In this document: one piece after another, positions 16,928-24,075 of the stretch
How the letters are laid out: each line of letters starts with the position of its first letter
Position numbering within the stretch: position 1 is the stretch's first letter
Assembly (NCBI GenBank): GCA_046052345.1
Contig: JBJOMN010000022.1
Coordinates: 1-64,000 of the forward strand
From: Pollutiaquabacter sp046052345
Lineage (GTDB): Bacteria > Bacteroidota > Bacteroidia > AKYH767-A > 2013-40CM-41-45
Direction of reading: 5' to 3'
DNA length: 64,000 nt
Notes under the pieces: generated by a model
What the model saw: the letters and a program-made list of their open reading frames with translations, nothing else
Told to the model about the DNA's origin: nothing
Database searches by the model: none
Translations under genes and position numbers: made by a program

Positions 16928-18850
16928 ATGGCATCATCTCCCAAACTCAATTCCCGCATCCCGGAAGGACCGCTCGAGAACAAGTGGACCCATCATAAAT
17001 CCACGGTACCTCTGGTCAGTCCCGCCAACAAACGCCGCCTCGATGTGATCGTGGTAGGCACCGGACTTGCCGGCGCCTCAGCCGCAGCCAGTCTTGCCGA
17101 ACTCGGTTACAACGTAAAGGCCTTCTGTTTCCAGGACAGCCCGCGACGCGCGCACTCCATCGCCGCACAGGGAGGCATCAACGCCGCCAAGAACTACCAG
17201 AACGACGGAGACAGCGTATACCGTCTTTTCTACGATACTGTGAAAGGCGGCGACTATCGCGCACGGGAAGCCAACGTCTACCGTCTGGCTGAAGTCAGTG
17301 CCAACATCATCGACCAGTGTGTCGCTCAAGGCGTTCCCTTCGCCCGCGAATACGGCGGTCTGCTCGACAACCGTTCTTTCGGCGGTGTCCAGGTTTCCCG
17401 TACGTTCTATGCCCGCGGACAGACCGGCCAGCAGCTGCTGTTGGGAGCCTACAGCGCGCTCGAGCGGCAGGTATCGAAAGGGGCCGTAAAGATGCATGCT
17501 CGTCATGAGATGGTCGAACTCGTGGTCATCGACGGGAAAGCACGCGGCATCATCGCCAAGAACCTTGTGACGGGCGAACTCGAGCGTCACTTCGCACACG
17601 CGGTCCTGCTCTGCTCCGGCGGATACGGAAACGTCTTCTATCTTTCCACGAATGCCATGGGCAGCAACGTAACCGCTGCTTGGAAAGCCCACAAGAAAGG
17701 TGCTTTCTTCGGCAACCCTTGCTTCACCCAGATTCACCCGACCTGCATCCCTGTCAGCGGTGATTACCAATCCAAGCTGACGCTGATGTCAGAATCGCTC
17801 CGTAACGACGGACGCGTATGGGTGCCGAAGGCAGTGGGCGACAAGCGCAAGCCGGAGGATATTCCCGAAGAGGAACGCGACTACTACCTGGAGCGCCGTT
17901 ATCCGGCCTTCGGCAACCTGGTGCCCCGCGACGTCGCTTCGCGTGCCGCCAAGCAGGCTTGTGACGAAGGCCGCGGTGTAGGTCCTTCCGGACTGGCGGT
18001 CTATCTGGACTTCCGCGACGCCATCAACCGACTCGGAAGGAACGTGATCAGCGCCCGTTACGGCAACCTCTTCGAGATGTACGAAAAGATCACCGGCGAG
18101 GATCCCTACTCCACGCCGATGCGAATCTATCCGGCCGTCCATTACACGATGGGCGGACTGTGGGTGGATTACAACCTCATGACCACCGTTCCCGGCCTCT
18201 TTGCCCTTGGCGAAGCGAACTTCTCCGACCACGGCGCTAACCGTCTCGGTGCATCCGCGCTCATGCAGGGTCTGGCCGACGGCTATTTCGTCATCCCCTA
18301 TACGCTTGGCGATTACCTTTCCGGCGACATCCGTACACCTGCCGTACCGACCTCTCACCCTGCATTCGAGGAAGCTGAAAAAGCGGTACGTGAACGCACG
18401 GAACGCCTGTTGGCGATCAACGGCAAACAGACGGTGGAAGACCTGCATAAGAAGCTCGGCAAGGTCATGTGGGACTATTGCGGCATGTCGCGGACTGAAG
18501 AAGGTCTCAAAAAGGCCTTGGGCTTGATCCAGGATATCAAGAACCAGTTCTGGAACGATATCCGCATACCGGGTGCAGCCAATGAATTCAACCCTGAGCT
18601 GGACAAGGCCGGCCGTGTCGCCGACTTCATCGAACTCGGCGAACTCATGGTACGTGACGCACTGATGCGCAACGAATCCTGCGGCGGCCACTTCCGCGAG
18701 GAATCACAGACCGAAGACGGCGAGGCGAAACGCGATGACGAGAACTTCGCTTTCGTCGCAGCCTGGGAGCACACCGGCAGCGAGCCGGTCCTTCACAAGG
18801 AAGAACTCGCGTTCGAAGTCGTACACCTTACCCAACGATCCTACAAATAA
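16928..18850 (+). CDS. sdhA: Succinate dehydrogenase / fumarate reductase flavoprotein subunit
   Basis: A 640-residue FAD-bearing catalytic subunit that interconverts succinate and fumarate. The dinucleotide-binding motif VVGTGLAGASAAASLAELG lies near residues 42-60. The FAD-linking histidine region is RRAHSIAAQGGINAAKNY. Substrate-binding elements include the TMGGLWVDYNLMTTVPGLFALGE region (split here into its parts TMGGLWVDYN and GLFALGEANFSDHGANRLG) and the active-site Arg/His in the C-terminal half. The C terminus carries the SdhA helical cap (MSRTEEGLKKAL, ESCGGHFREE). It sits between sdhC and sdhB in the usual Bacteroidota order. Confidence 0.97.
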   Translation: MASSPKLNSRIPEGPLENKWTHHKSTVPLVSPANKRRLDVIVVGTGLAGASAAASLAELGYNVKAFCFQDSPRRAHSIAAQGGINAAKNYQNDGDSVYRLFYDTVKGGDYRAREANVYRLAEVSANIIDQCVAQGVPFAREYGGLLDNRSFGGVQVSRTFYARGQTGQQLLLGAYSALERQVSKGAVKMHARHEMVELVVIDGKARGIIAKNLVTGELERHFAHAVLLCSGGYGNVFYLSTNAMGSNVTAAWKAHKKGAFFGNPCFTQIHPTCIPVSGDYQSKLTLMSESLRNDGRVWVPKAVGDKRKPEDIPEEERDYYLERRYPAFGNLVPRDVASRAAKQACDEGRGVGPSGLAVYLDFRDAINRLGRNVISARYGNLFEMYEKITGEDPYSTPMRIYPAVHYTMGGLWVDYNLMTTVPGLFALGEANFSDHGANRLGASALMQGLADGYFVIPYTLGDYLSGDIRTPAVPTSHPAFEEAEKAVRERTERLLAINGKQTVEDLHKKLGKVMWDYCGMSRTEEGLKKALGLIQDIKNQFWNDIRIPGAANEFNPELDKAGRVADFIELGELMVRDALMRNESCGGHFREESQTEDGEAKRDDENFAFVAAWEHTGSEPVLHKEELAFEVVHLTQRSYK

Positions 18851-18886
18851 ACATCCGCCGTCAGCGGCCCCTGCAAACAACTAGCG

Positions 18887-19642
18887 ATGGAAAGCATCAA
18901 TCTCAAACTGAAGATCTGGAGACAGCGTAATAACAAGGACGCAGGACATTTCGAGACCTACGACATGCCGGGGGTCAGCACCCACATGTCTTTTCTGGAA
19001 ATGATGGATGTGCTGAACGACCGTCTGGTCCGTGAAGGCAAGGATCCGGTGGCTTTCGACCACGACTGCCGCGAAGGCATCTGCGGAATGTGCAGCATGT
19101 ACATCAACGGCCGCGCACACGGCCCGCTAAAAGGCACGACTACCTGTCAGCTGCATATGCGCCATTTCTCCGACGGCGAAACCATTACCATCGAGCCTTG
19201 GCGCGCATCCGCTTTCCCGGTCATCAGGGACCTGGTCGTCGACCGTTCCGCATTCGACAAGATCATCCAGGCCGGCGGTTACGTTTCCGTGAACACGGGG
19301 AATGCACCCGATGCCAATGCTCTGCCCATCGAGAAATACAAGGCGGACGAAGCCTTCGACGCGGCGGCCTGTATCGGCTGCGGTGCGTGCGTCGCCACCT
19401 GCAAGAACGCATCCGGCATGCTTTTCCTTTCCGCAAAAGTCTCTCACCTCGCCTTACTGCCTCAAGGTGAGCCAGAACGTCGTGAGCGCGTGATGCGCAT
19501 GATCGACGCGCACGACGAAGCCGGACTCGGCTCCTGCACCAACACGGGCGCCTGCGAAGCGGAGTGCCCGAAAGGTATCTCCATCAGCCACATCGCCCGC
19601 CTGAACCGCGAGTATCTGCGGGCCGGGTTGACGAGGGAGTAG
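18887..19642 (+). CDS. sdhB: Succinate dehydrogenase / fumarate reductase iron-sulfur subunit
   Basis: A 251-residue electron-transfer subunit with all three cluster sites. The 2Fe-2S site is CREGICGMC near residues 64-72 plus the later Cys in TTCQLH. The 4Fe-4S site is CIGCGACVATC, and the 3Fe-4S site draws on CTNTGACEAECPKGI. It passes electrons from the flavin of SdhA to the quinone at SdhC. It is the last gene of sdhCAB; a heptamer-repeat cassette begins nine bases after the stop codon. Confidence 0.97.
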   Translation: MESINLKLKIWRQRNNKDAGHFETYDMPGVSTHMSFLEMMDVLNDRLVREGKDPVAFDHDCREGICGMCSMYINGRAHGPLKGTTTCQLHMRHFSDGETITIEPWRASAFPVIRDLVVDRSAFDKIIQAGGYVSVNTGNAPDANALPIEKYKADEAFDAAACIGCGACVATCKNASGMLFLSAKVSHLALLPQGEPERRERVMRMIDAHDEAGLGSCTNTGACEAECPKGISISHIARLNREYLRAGLTRE

Positions 19643-19650
19643 GTTAGATG

Positions 19651-19706
19651 CAAGTTCCAGGTTCCAGGTTCCAGGTTCCAAGTTCCAAGTTCCAAGTTCC
19701 AAGTTC
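19651..19706 (+). repeat. Eight tandem 7-bp repeats (left arm of cassette)
   Basis: Eight contiguous heptamers: CAAGTTC, three CAGGTTC, then four CAAGTTC. Two reverse-complement units (GAACCTG, GAACTTA) lie at 20213-20226 on the other side of the pseudogene, so the gene is framed by an inverted pair of arms. Confidence 0.85.
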
Positions 19707-19774
19707 CGGATTAATCTTTGCTTGTTCATTCAGGTCAGTCGTCTTTTATATTTCAACTGGCCATTAACTCTTCC

Positions 19775-20137
19775 TCATTTGCGGTTTTTTCTCAAGTAAG
19801 AAATGAGTCCGTTCAATAATCTCCCGCATTTGACAATCTTTCCGCATATTTCATCGAGTTGAGAAGCTTCCAGATAGCCAATTCTGTAGGAAATAATCAA
19901 TTGAGTTTCCGGTTTGTTAAGAGACCCTCTGGAAATGTACAAGAATCTTAACGTATCTGCAGGAGAATACCTCCCGTTACCCTCGGCTATATTGGAAGCG
20001 ACGGATACTGCTGCTTTCCTAAGTTGATGGGAAATACCCTGCCTTTCGTTTTCAGGAAAGTGTGCACTGATTCGTTATACCGTAGCTGCGAGTTGAATCG
20101 ACTCTTGCCAAGCAGCCAAGTCTTTGAATGAACTCAT
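19775..20137 (-). pseudogene. Four-helix-bundle protein (S23 / 23S rRNA intervening-sequence protein family), broken by a nonsense codon
   Basis: Reading the minus strand from the ATG at 20137 gives a 120-codon frame that begins SSFKDLAAWQESIQLA and continues with HFPENERQGISHQLRKAAVS, VASNIAEGNGRYSP, LRFLYISRGSLNKPETQL, SYRIGYLEASQLDEI and ends GLISYLRKNRK. These are the hallmarks of the S23-type four-helix bundle family (TIGR02436-like), normally about 120 residues. Codon 21 (20077-20075) is TAA where the family usually has Tyr, so one base change explains the break. There is no frameshift, so inactivation looks recent. A CAATTTTG box close to TAnnTTTG lies six bases before the ATG. A TAC-to-TAA sequencing error cannot be excluded. 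Confidence 0.85.
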
Positions 20138-20212
20138 TAGACGCAAAATTGCACGTCGTTTCATTCAAACAGAAACACTTAGAGCAGGTTATTTACTGAA
20201 CCCAAATAATTG

Positions 20213-20226
20213 GAACCTGGAACTTA
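20213..20226 (-). repeat. Two heptamers in inverted orientation (right arm of cassette)
   Basis: GAACCTG and GAACTTA are the reverse complements of CAGGTTC and TAAGTTC, matching the left arm at 19651-19706. The arm ends five bases before the stop codon of the CxxCH gene (20231). Confidence 0.7.
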
Positions 20227-20230
20227 CAAC

Positions 20231-20644
20231 TCAGCTTGTAATCATCAACTTTCTGATCCTTCCCACAGGACCGGGACAATGTTGCGAGTGGCAGGCGAGG
20301 CAGGCGTTCACCACGTTGTTGTAAGCTTCCACCTGGTAGGTCTTCGCAGCGAAAAGGTTCTTCACCGAGCTTGTGTAAAGGTCGGCGAAGACATCATAAT
20401 ACTCGTTCTTGGTCTGCGCATCGGTCGGAGCGGCGGTCTTGAGACGGTCGAACTCCGCAGGATAGGTGCCTTGGAAATTACCCTGGATGACGGCAGGGCG
20501 GGCTTCCACCAATTGTTTTTCCATCTTGCGCATGAGCAATGAAAGGTCGCTGGACCCGTTCGGATTCATATCCTGGGGCAGGGACATGGCGCTCAGCAGG
20601 AAGCCGCAGGCCGCCAACGTGGCGATGGCGATAAACTTATTCAT
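20231..20644 (-). CDS. Exported c-type cytochrome-like protein with one CxxCH
   Basis: A 137-residue protein with a signal peptide (residues 1 to about 23, MNKFIAIATLAACGFLLSA). The middle is helical and the C-terminal end carries CLACH, a heme c attachment motif, followed by SQHCPGPVGRI. The pattern of long helix, DVFADLYTSSVKNLF, and terminal CxxCH resembles small cytochrome c' -like or diheme-lacking c proteins, but I cannot place it in a named family. The ATG at 20644 overlaps the stop codon of the DUF4920 gene by eight bases, so the two are co-translated. The frame runs further upstream inside that gene, which is not a real extension. Confidence 0.72.
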   Translation of the reverse strand: MNKFIAIATLAACGFLLSAMSLPQDMNPNGSSDLSLLMRKMEKQLVEARPAVIQGNFQGTYPAEFDRLKTAAPTDAQTKNEYYDVFADLYTSSVKNLFAAKTYQVEAYNNVVNACLACHSQHCPGPVGRIRKLMITS

Positions 20645-21104
20645 TGTACAGCAGTACGCCGGAAGCCTCGAAGGTGAGCTCCTTCTCGTCCTCGGTGATT
20701 TTCTCGATATCTTCTTTGCTCTTGCCGGCATCTTCCGCGTAGTGTTTCAGCTGGGAAACGGGCGTGACGTCGATGAAAGCAATTCCTTCCATGACGAGTT
20801 TCTTGCCGCTGCAATCCTTCGGGACGAAAAATCCGTAGTCCTTGAAATGGACCATCATGGTCTTGTCTTCACCCATGTCCATCTTCATCCAGCAGCCTTT
20901 CTTCTGGCATACCGACTGTACAGTACCGGTTACGGTCACATGCAGCGTATCTCCTTCTTTGACCATGCCGGGAAGTCGCTTCACGTCGAGGGGCTTGGAG
21001 ATATCAGCGATTTTCTCGCCGTAGGAGGAAGTCTTGCCGGATTGAGCGATAGCGGCCGCAGCAATCATCGTCGATAAGGCGGCAGTGAGCAAAAATCTTT
21101 TCAT
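20637..21104 (-). CDS. DUF4920 domain protein, exported
   Basis: A 155-residue exported protein with a signal peptide ending in AIAQ at about residue 21. The mature part matches DUF4920: YGEKIAD, VTVTGTVQSVCQKKGCWMKMD, and VHFKDYGFFVPKDCSGK. Three cysteines (CQKKGCW and KDCSGK) may form a metal site or a disulfide. The family is an OB-fold-like periplasmic protein of unknown function, often near copper or cytochrome genes; here the overlapping downstream gene encodes a CxxCH protein, which fits a redox or metal role. A TATCTTTG -7 box is present on the minus strand at 21128-21121. Confidence 0.82.
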   Translation of the reverse strand: MKRFLLTAALSTMIAAAAIAQSGKTSSYGEKIADISKPLDVKRLPGMVKEGDTLHVTVTGTVQSVCQKKGCWMKMDMGEDKTMMVHFKDYGFFVPKDCSGKKLVMEGIAFIDVTPVSQLKHYAEDAGKSKEDIEKITEDEKELTFEASGVLLYNE

Positions 21105-21120
21105 GAACTTAGGCTTTTAA

Positions 21121-21128
21121 CAAAGATA
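21121..21128 (-). promoter_or_regulatory. -7 box (TATCTTTG) for the DUF4920 gene pair
   Basis: The plus strand reads CAAAGATA. It lies 16 bp before the ATG at 21104. The plus-strand gene at 21188 has its own weaker TACCTTTC box near 21175, so this is a divergent promoter region. Confidence 0.6.
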
Positions 21129-21187
21129 CGAAGTGGACTCGGAAAATCCGAAAAACCCTTTCAAGACCTCTTTCGTACCTTTCCGGG

Positions 21188-23029
21188 GTGAAGAGATCAC
21201 TATACTTCGTCCTGACTTTCCTGTTCCTTCAGAAATCCATGAGCGCAGCAACCGCCGATCCGCATTCCTTCGCCCGACCGCAAGAGGCGGTCATGACCCA
21301 TCTTTCCTTACGGCTGACTGTCGATTTTGAAAGAAAAATCCTGAGCGGAGCCGCGACTATCCGCTACAAATCCACCCCGGGTGCGCGGCAGCTGGTACTT
21401 GATACTCGCGACCTTGCCGTCGAATCCGTCCTATGCGGCACCCAACCGGCCCAATGGACGTTCGGTACGGAGGCTCCATTTATGGGCAAACCCCTTACAA
21501 TCGCCATCCAAGCCGGCGAAGGGGAAGTTACCGTCCGTTACTCGACTTCACCGGAAGCAGCTGCACTCCAATGGCTGGAGCCCGGCCAGACCGACGGCAA
21601 AGAGCACCCGTTCATGTTCAGCCAGTCTCAGGCGATCCTGGCACGTACCTGGGCGCCCGTGCAGGACAGCCCCGGCATACGGTTTACGTATGATGCCGAA
21701 GTGACCGTTCCGGCCGGTCTTATGGCCCTTATGAGTGCCGAAAATCCGACAGCGGTTTCGCACGACGGCAACTACCGCTTCCGGATGAATCAGCCGGTAC
21801 CCGCTTACTTGCTTGCGCTTGCGGCCGGTGACCTGCGTTTCCATGCCTTTGATTCCCGCTGCGGCGTCTATGCCGAACCTTCACTGTTGGAAAAATCAGC
21901 CTATGAATTCGCGGACCTTCCCCGTATGATCGAAGCCGCCGAAACCCTTTACGGCCCCTACGCGTGGGAGCGGTACGACCTGCTGGTGCTGCCGAAAAGC
22001 TTTCCGTTCGGCGGCATGGAAAATCCGCGGCTGACCTTCGCCACACCGACGATCATCGCCGGCGACCGTTCGCTGACTTCACTGGTGGCGCATGAGCTCG
22101 CACACTCCTGGAGCGGCAACCTGGTGACGAACGAGACGTGGAGCGATTTCTGGCTCAACGAAGGATTCACTGTCTATTTCGAGAACCGAATCATGGAAGC
22201 CTTGTATGGCAAGGAGTTCGCGGACATGCAGAAGAAACTCGGGCAGACAGGACTGCTTGAAACCGTCGAGGAGCTGGGTCCGTCCAGTCCCGACACGCGG
22301 CTGAAGCTGCAATTGCAGGGGCGCGATCCGGACGACGGCATGAACGACATCGCCTACGAGAAAGGGAACAACCTACTGCTGGTGATCGAAGCCTATGTGG
22401 GTCGCGAACGCTGGGATGCTTTCCTGCGCGGTTACTTCAGCCGACACGCCTTCAGTACCACCAATACAGAGGCCTTCCTGACCGAACTGAAAGAACAATT
22501 ATTTCAGGACGATCCGTCGGGGTATCTACGCTTGAAAATCGATGAATGGGTCTACCAGCCCGGCATTCCCTCTAATCTTCCGGTCATAGAGTCCGTACGA
22601 TTCACGGCAGTTGAAGAACAGGCAAAGCTATTTTCCGGAGGAACGCCTGCCGTCAGGTTGAATACGCAAGGATGGACTCCCTTCGAATGGGTACACTTCC
22701 TGCAAGAACTGCCGGAAGGACTATCAATGGTCCGATTGTCGGAACTGGACAGCGTTTACCGTCTTACCGGAAGCCGCAATAACGAAGTCCTCTTCCAATG
22801 GATGATGACCTGCCTGACGAATGGATACGACGGAATTTACCCTGCTTTAGAGGAATTCCTGGTTGAGGTAGGCCGGAGAAAATTCGTTAAGCCGCTTTAC
22901 CAGGAATTGGTGAAGACCCCTTCGGGCAGAGAAGAGGCGGAGAAAGTGTTTGAACGGGCAAAGGGAAGATACCATGCCATCACGCGTGAAACCGTATCTT
23001 CAATTCTGGAAAATTCGCGTTCACATTGA
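21188..23029 (+). CDS. M1 family metallopeptidase, leukotriene A4 hydrolase-like
   Basis: A 613-residue exported aminopeptidase. Residues 1 to about 20 form a signal peptide (KRSLYFVLTFLFLQKSMSA). The N-terminal beta-domain runs to about residue 210. The catalytic part contains the GxMEN substrate motif (FGGMENPRLTF) and the zinc motif HELAHSWSGN with the third ligand Glu in WLNEGFTVYFE. The C-terminal helical domain (from about 480) resembles that of LTA4 hydrolase. The start codon is a GTG at 21188; an internal ATG at 21239 would remove the signal peptide. It probably trims peptides in the periplasm. Confidence 0.93.
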   Translation: MKRSLYFVLTFLFLQKSMSAATADPHSFARPQEAVMTHLSLRLTVDFERKILSGAATIRYKSTPGARQLVLDTRDLAVESVLCGTQPAQWTFGTEAPFMGKPLTIAIQAGEGEVTVRYSTSPEAAALQWLEPGQTDGKEHPFMFSQSQAILARTWAPVQDSPGIRFTYDAEVTVPAGLMALMSAENPTAVSHDGNYRFRMNQPVPAYLLALAAGDLRFHAFDSRCGVYAEPSLLEKSAYEFADLPRMIEAAETLYGPYAWERYDLLVLPKSFPFGGMENPRLTFATPTIIAGDRSLTSLVAHELAHSWSGNLVTNETWSDFWLNEGFTVYFENRIMEALYGKEFADMQKKLGQTGLLETVEELGPSSPDTRLKLQLQGRDPDDGMNDIAYEKGNNLLLVIEAYVGRERWDAFLRGYFSRHAFSTTNTEAFLTELKEQLFQDDPSGYLRLKIDEWVYQPGIPSNLPVIESVRFTAVEEQAKLFSGGTPAVRLNTQGWTPFEWVHFLQELPEGLSMVRLSELDSVYRLTGSRNNEVLFQWMMTCLTNGYDGIYPALEEFLVEVGRRKFVKPLYQELVKTPSGREEAEKVFERAKGRYHAITRETVSSILENSRSH

Positions 23030-23072
23030 TTCCGAAATGTATTTCGAAGTTTGTCGTTCTAAAAATCAAAAC

Positions 23073-23564
23073 ATGAAATCACGCATCGTCATCGGTTCTT
23101 TCATATTGCTCTCTCTGCTTACTTCCGTCCGGACGCCTGCACAGGACTACAAGACCGGTGTTGGATTGCGGTTGAGCGGCTGGAACTCCGGCATCACCCT
23201 TAAACATTTCATCGGCGGCGCCAATGCGCTGGAGGGTATCTTCGCCCTGCGCCACAGAAGTATGGTCATCACAGGGTTGTATGAGAAGCATACCGAATTC
23301 CCGAAGGCCCAAGGGTTGACCTGGTTTTTCGGAGGAGGAGCCCACGTAGGATTCTACAACAACGGATACGGATATTACCGCGATCGTGACAGAGGAGAGT
23401 CAGGTTCGGTTTTCGGACCCGGCCTTGATTTCATACTTGGTCTCGATTACAAATTCAAGAACGCACCCGTCAATCTTTCCCTTGACATAAAGCCCTATGT
23501 CGACTTCGTCGATGGTTTCTACGGTTACTGGGACGGCGCCCTGTCGGTGCGTTTCACCCTGTAA
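23073..23564 (+). CDS. Small outer-membrane beta-barrel-like protein
   Basis: A 163-residue exported protein with a signal peptide ending near TPAQ (residue 24). The mature part alternates hydrophobic and polar residues with many Gly and aromatic residues (GVGLRLSGWNSGITLKHF, TWFFGGGAHVGFYNNGYGYY, FILGLDYKF, NLSLDIKPYVDFV) and ends GALSVRFTL, whose C-terminal aromatic strand is typical of outer-membrane barrels. It resembles short Bacteroidota porin-family or BT1926-like barrels. The ATG at 23073 suits the signal peptide; the frame is open back into the M1 gene, where it would be out of frame with that protein. Confidence 0.72.
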   Translation: MKSRIVIGSFILLSLLTSVRTPAQDYKTGVGLRLSGWNSGITLKHFIGGANALEGIFALRHRSMVITGLYEKHTEFPKAQGLTWFFGGGAHVGFYNNGYGYYRDRDRGESGSVFGPGLDFILGLDYKFKNAPVNLSLDIKPYVDFVDGFYGYWDGALSVRFTL

Positions 23565-23573
23565 ACGGACACA

Positions 23574-24068
23574 TCAGGAGGAGAACACCTTCTGCATCAG
23601 TACTACATCCAGGTAGCGGCCGAATTTAAAACCGCATTCCTTCAACGTCCCGACAATACGGTATCCGTTCTTTTCGTGCAGATGGATACTGATTTCGTTC
23701 CCTTCCGTAATCCGGGAGAGAATCGTATGATTGCCGCATTTCTCTCCTTCAAGCGTCACCAGTTCCAACAACCTTGAACCGAGTCCTTTTCCGCGGTGGC
23801 TGTGATGGACATAAACGCTGACCTCTACCGTGCGGTCGTAGGCTTTTCGTTCACTCCACGGACTGAGCGAGGCCCAGCCGGCTACCGTACCCTCTGATTC
23901 CGCTACCAGCACAGGATGATTGGACCCGTGTGCGCGGAACCATTCTTCCTGTCGTTCGGCCGAACGCAGTTCGGTATCGAACGTCGCAGTGCCGTTGAGA
24001 ACGGCCTCGTTATAGATCTCCCGAATGGCAGGGAGATCGGAAAGTCGGGCGGGGCGGTAGGTGATCAT
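23574..24068 (-). CDS. GNAT acetyltransferase, phosphinothricin N-acetyltransferase-like
   Basis: A 164-residue GNAT enzyme. The start ITYRPARLSDLPAIREIYNEAV, the mid-part VAGWASLSPWSERKAYDRTVEVSVYV and the acetyl-CoA loop HRGKGLGSRLLE (Q/RxxGxG/A type) are typical of the Pat/Bar/MnaT branch, which acetylates phosphinothricin or methionine derivatives. The C-terminal NGYRIVGTLKECGFKFGRYLDVVLMQK also fits. The true substrate is unknown; many such genes act in amino-acid-analogue detoxification. It starts seven bases after the end of the M49 peptidase gene on the same strand, so the two are likely co-transcribed. Confidence 0.88.
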   Translation of the reverse strand: MITYRPARLSDLPAIREIYNEAVLNGTATFDTELRSAERQEEWFRAHGSNHPVLVAESEGTVAGWASLSPWSERKAYDRTVEVSVYVHHSHRGKGLGSRLLELVTLEGEKCGNHTILSRITEGNEISIHLHEKNGYRIVGTLKECGFKFGRYLDVVLMQKVFSS

Positions 24069-24075
24069 GCAAAAC

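Noticed and set aside
19651..19706. Tandem repeats considered as a CRISPR array
   Set aside because: Units are 7 bp with no spacers, and there are no cas genes.
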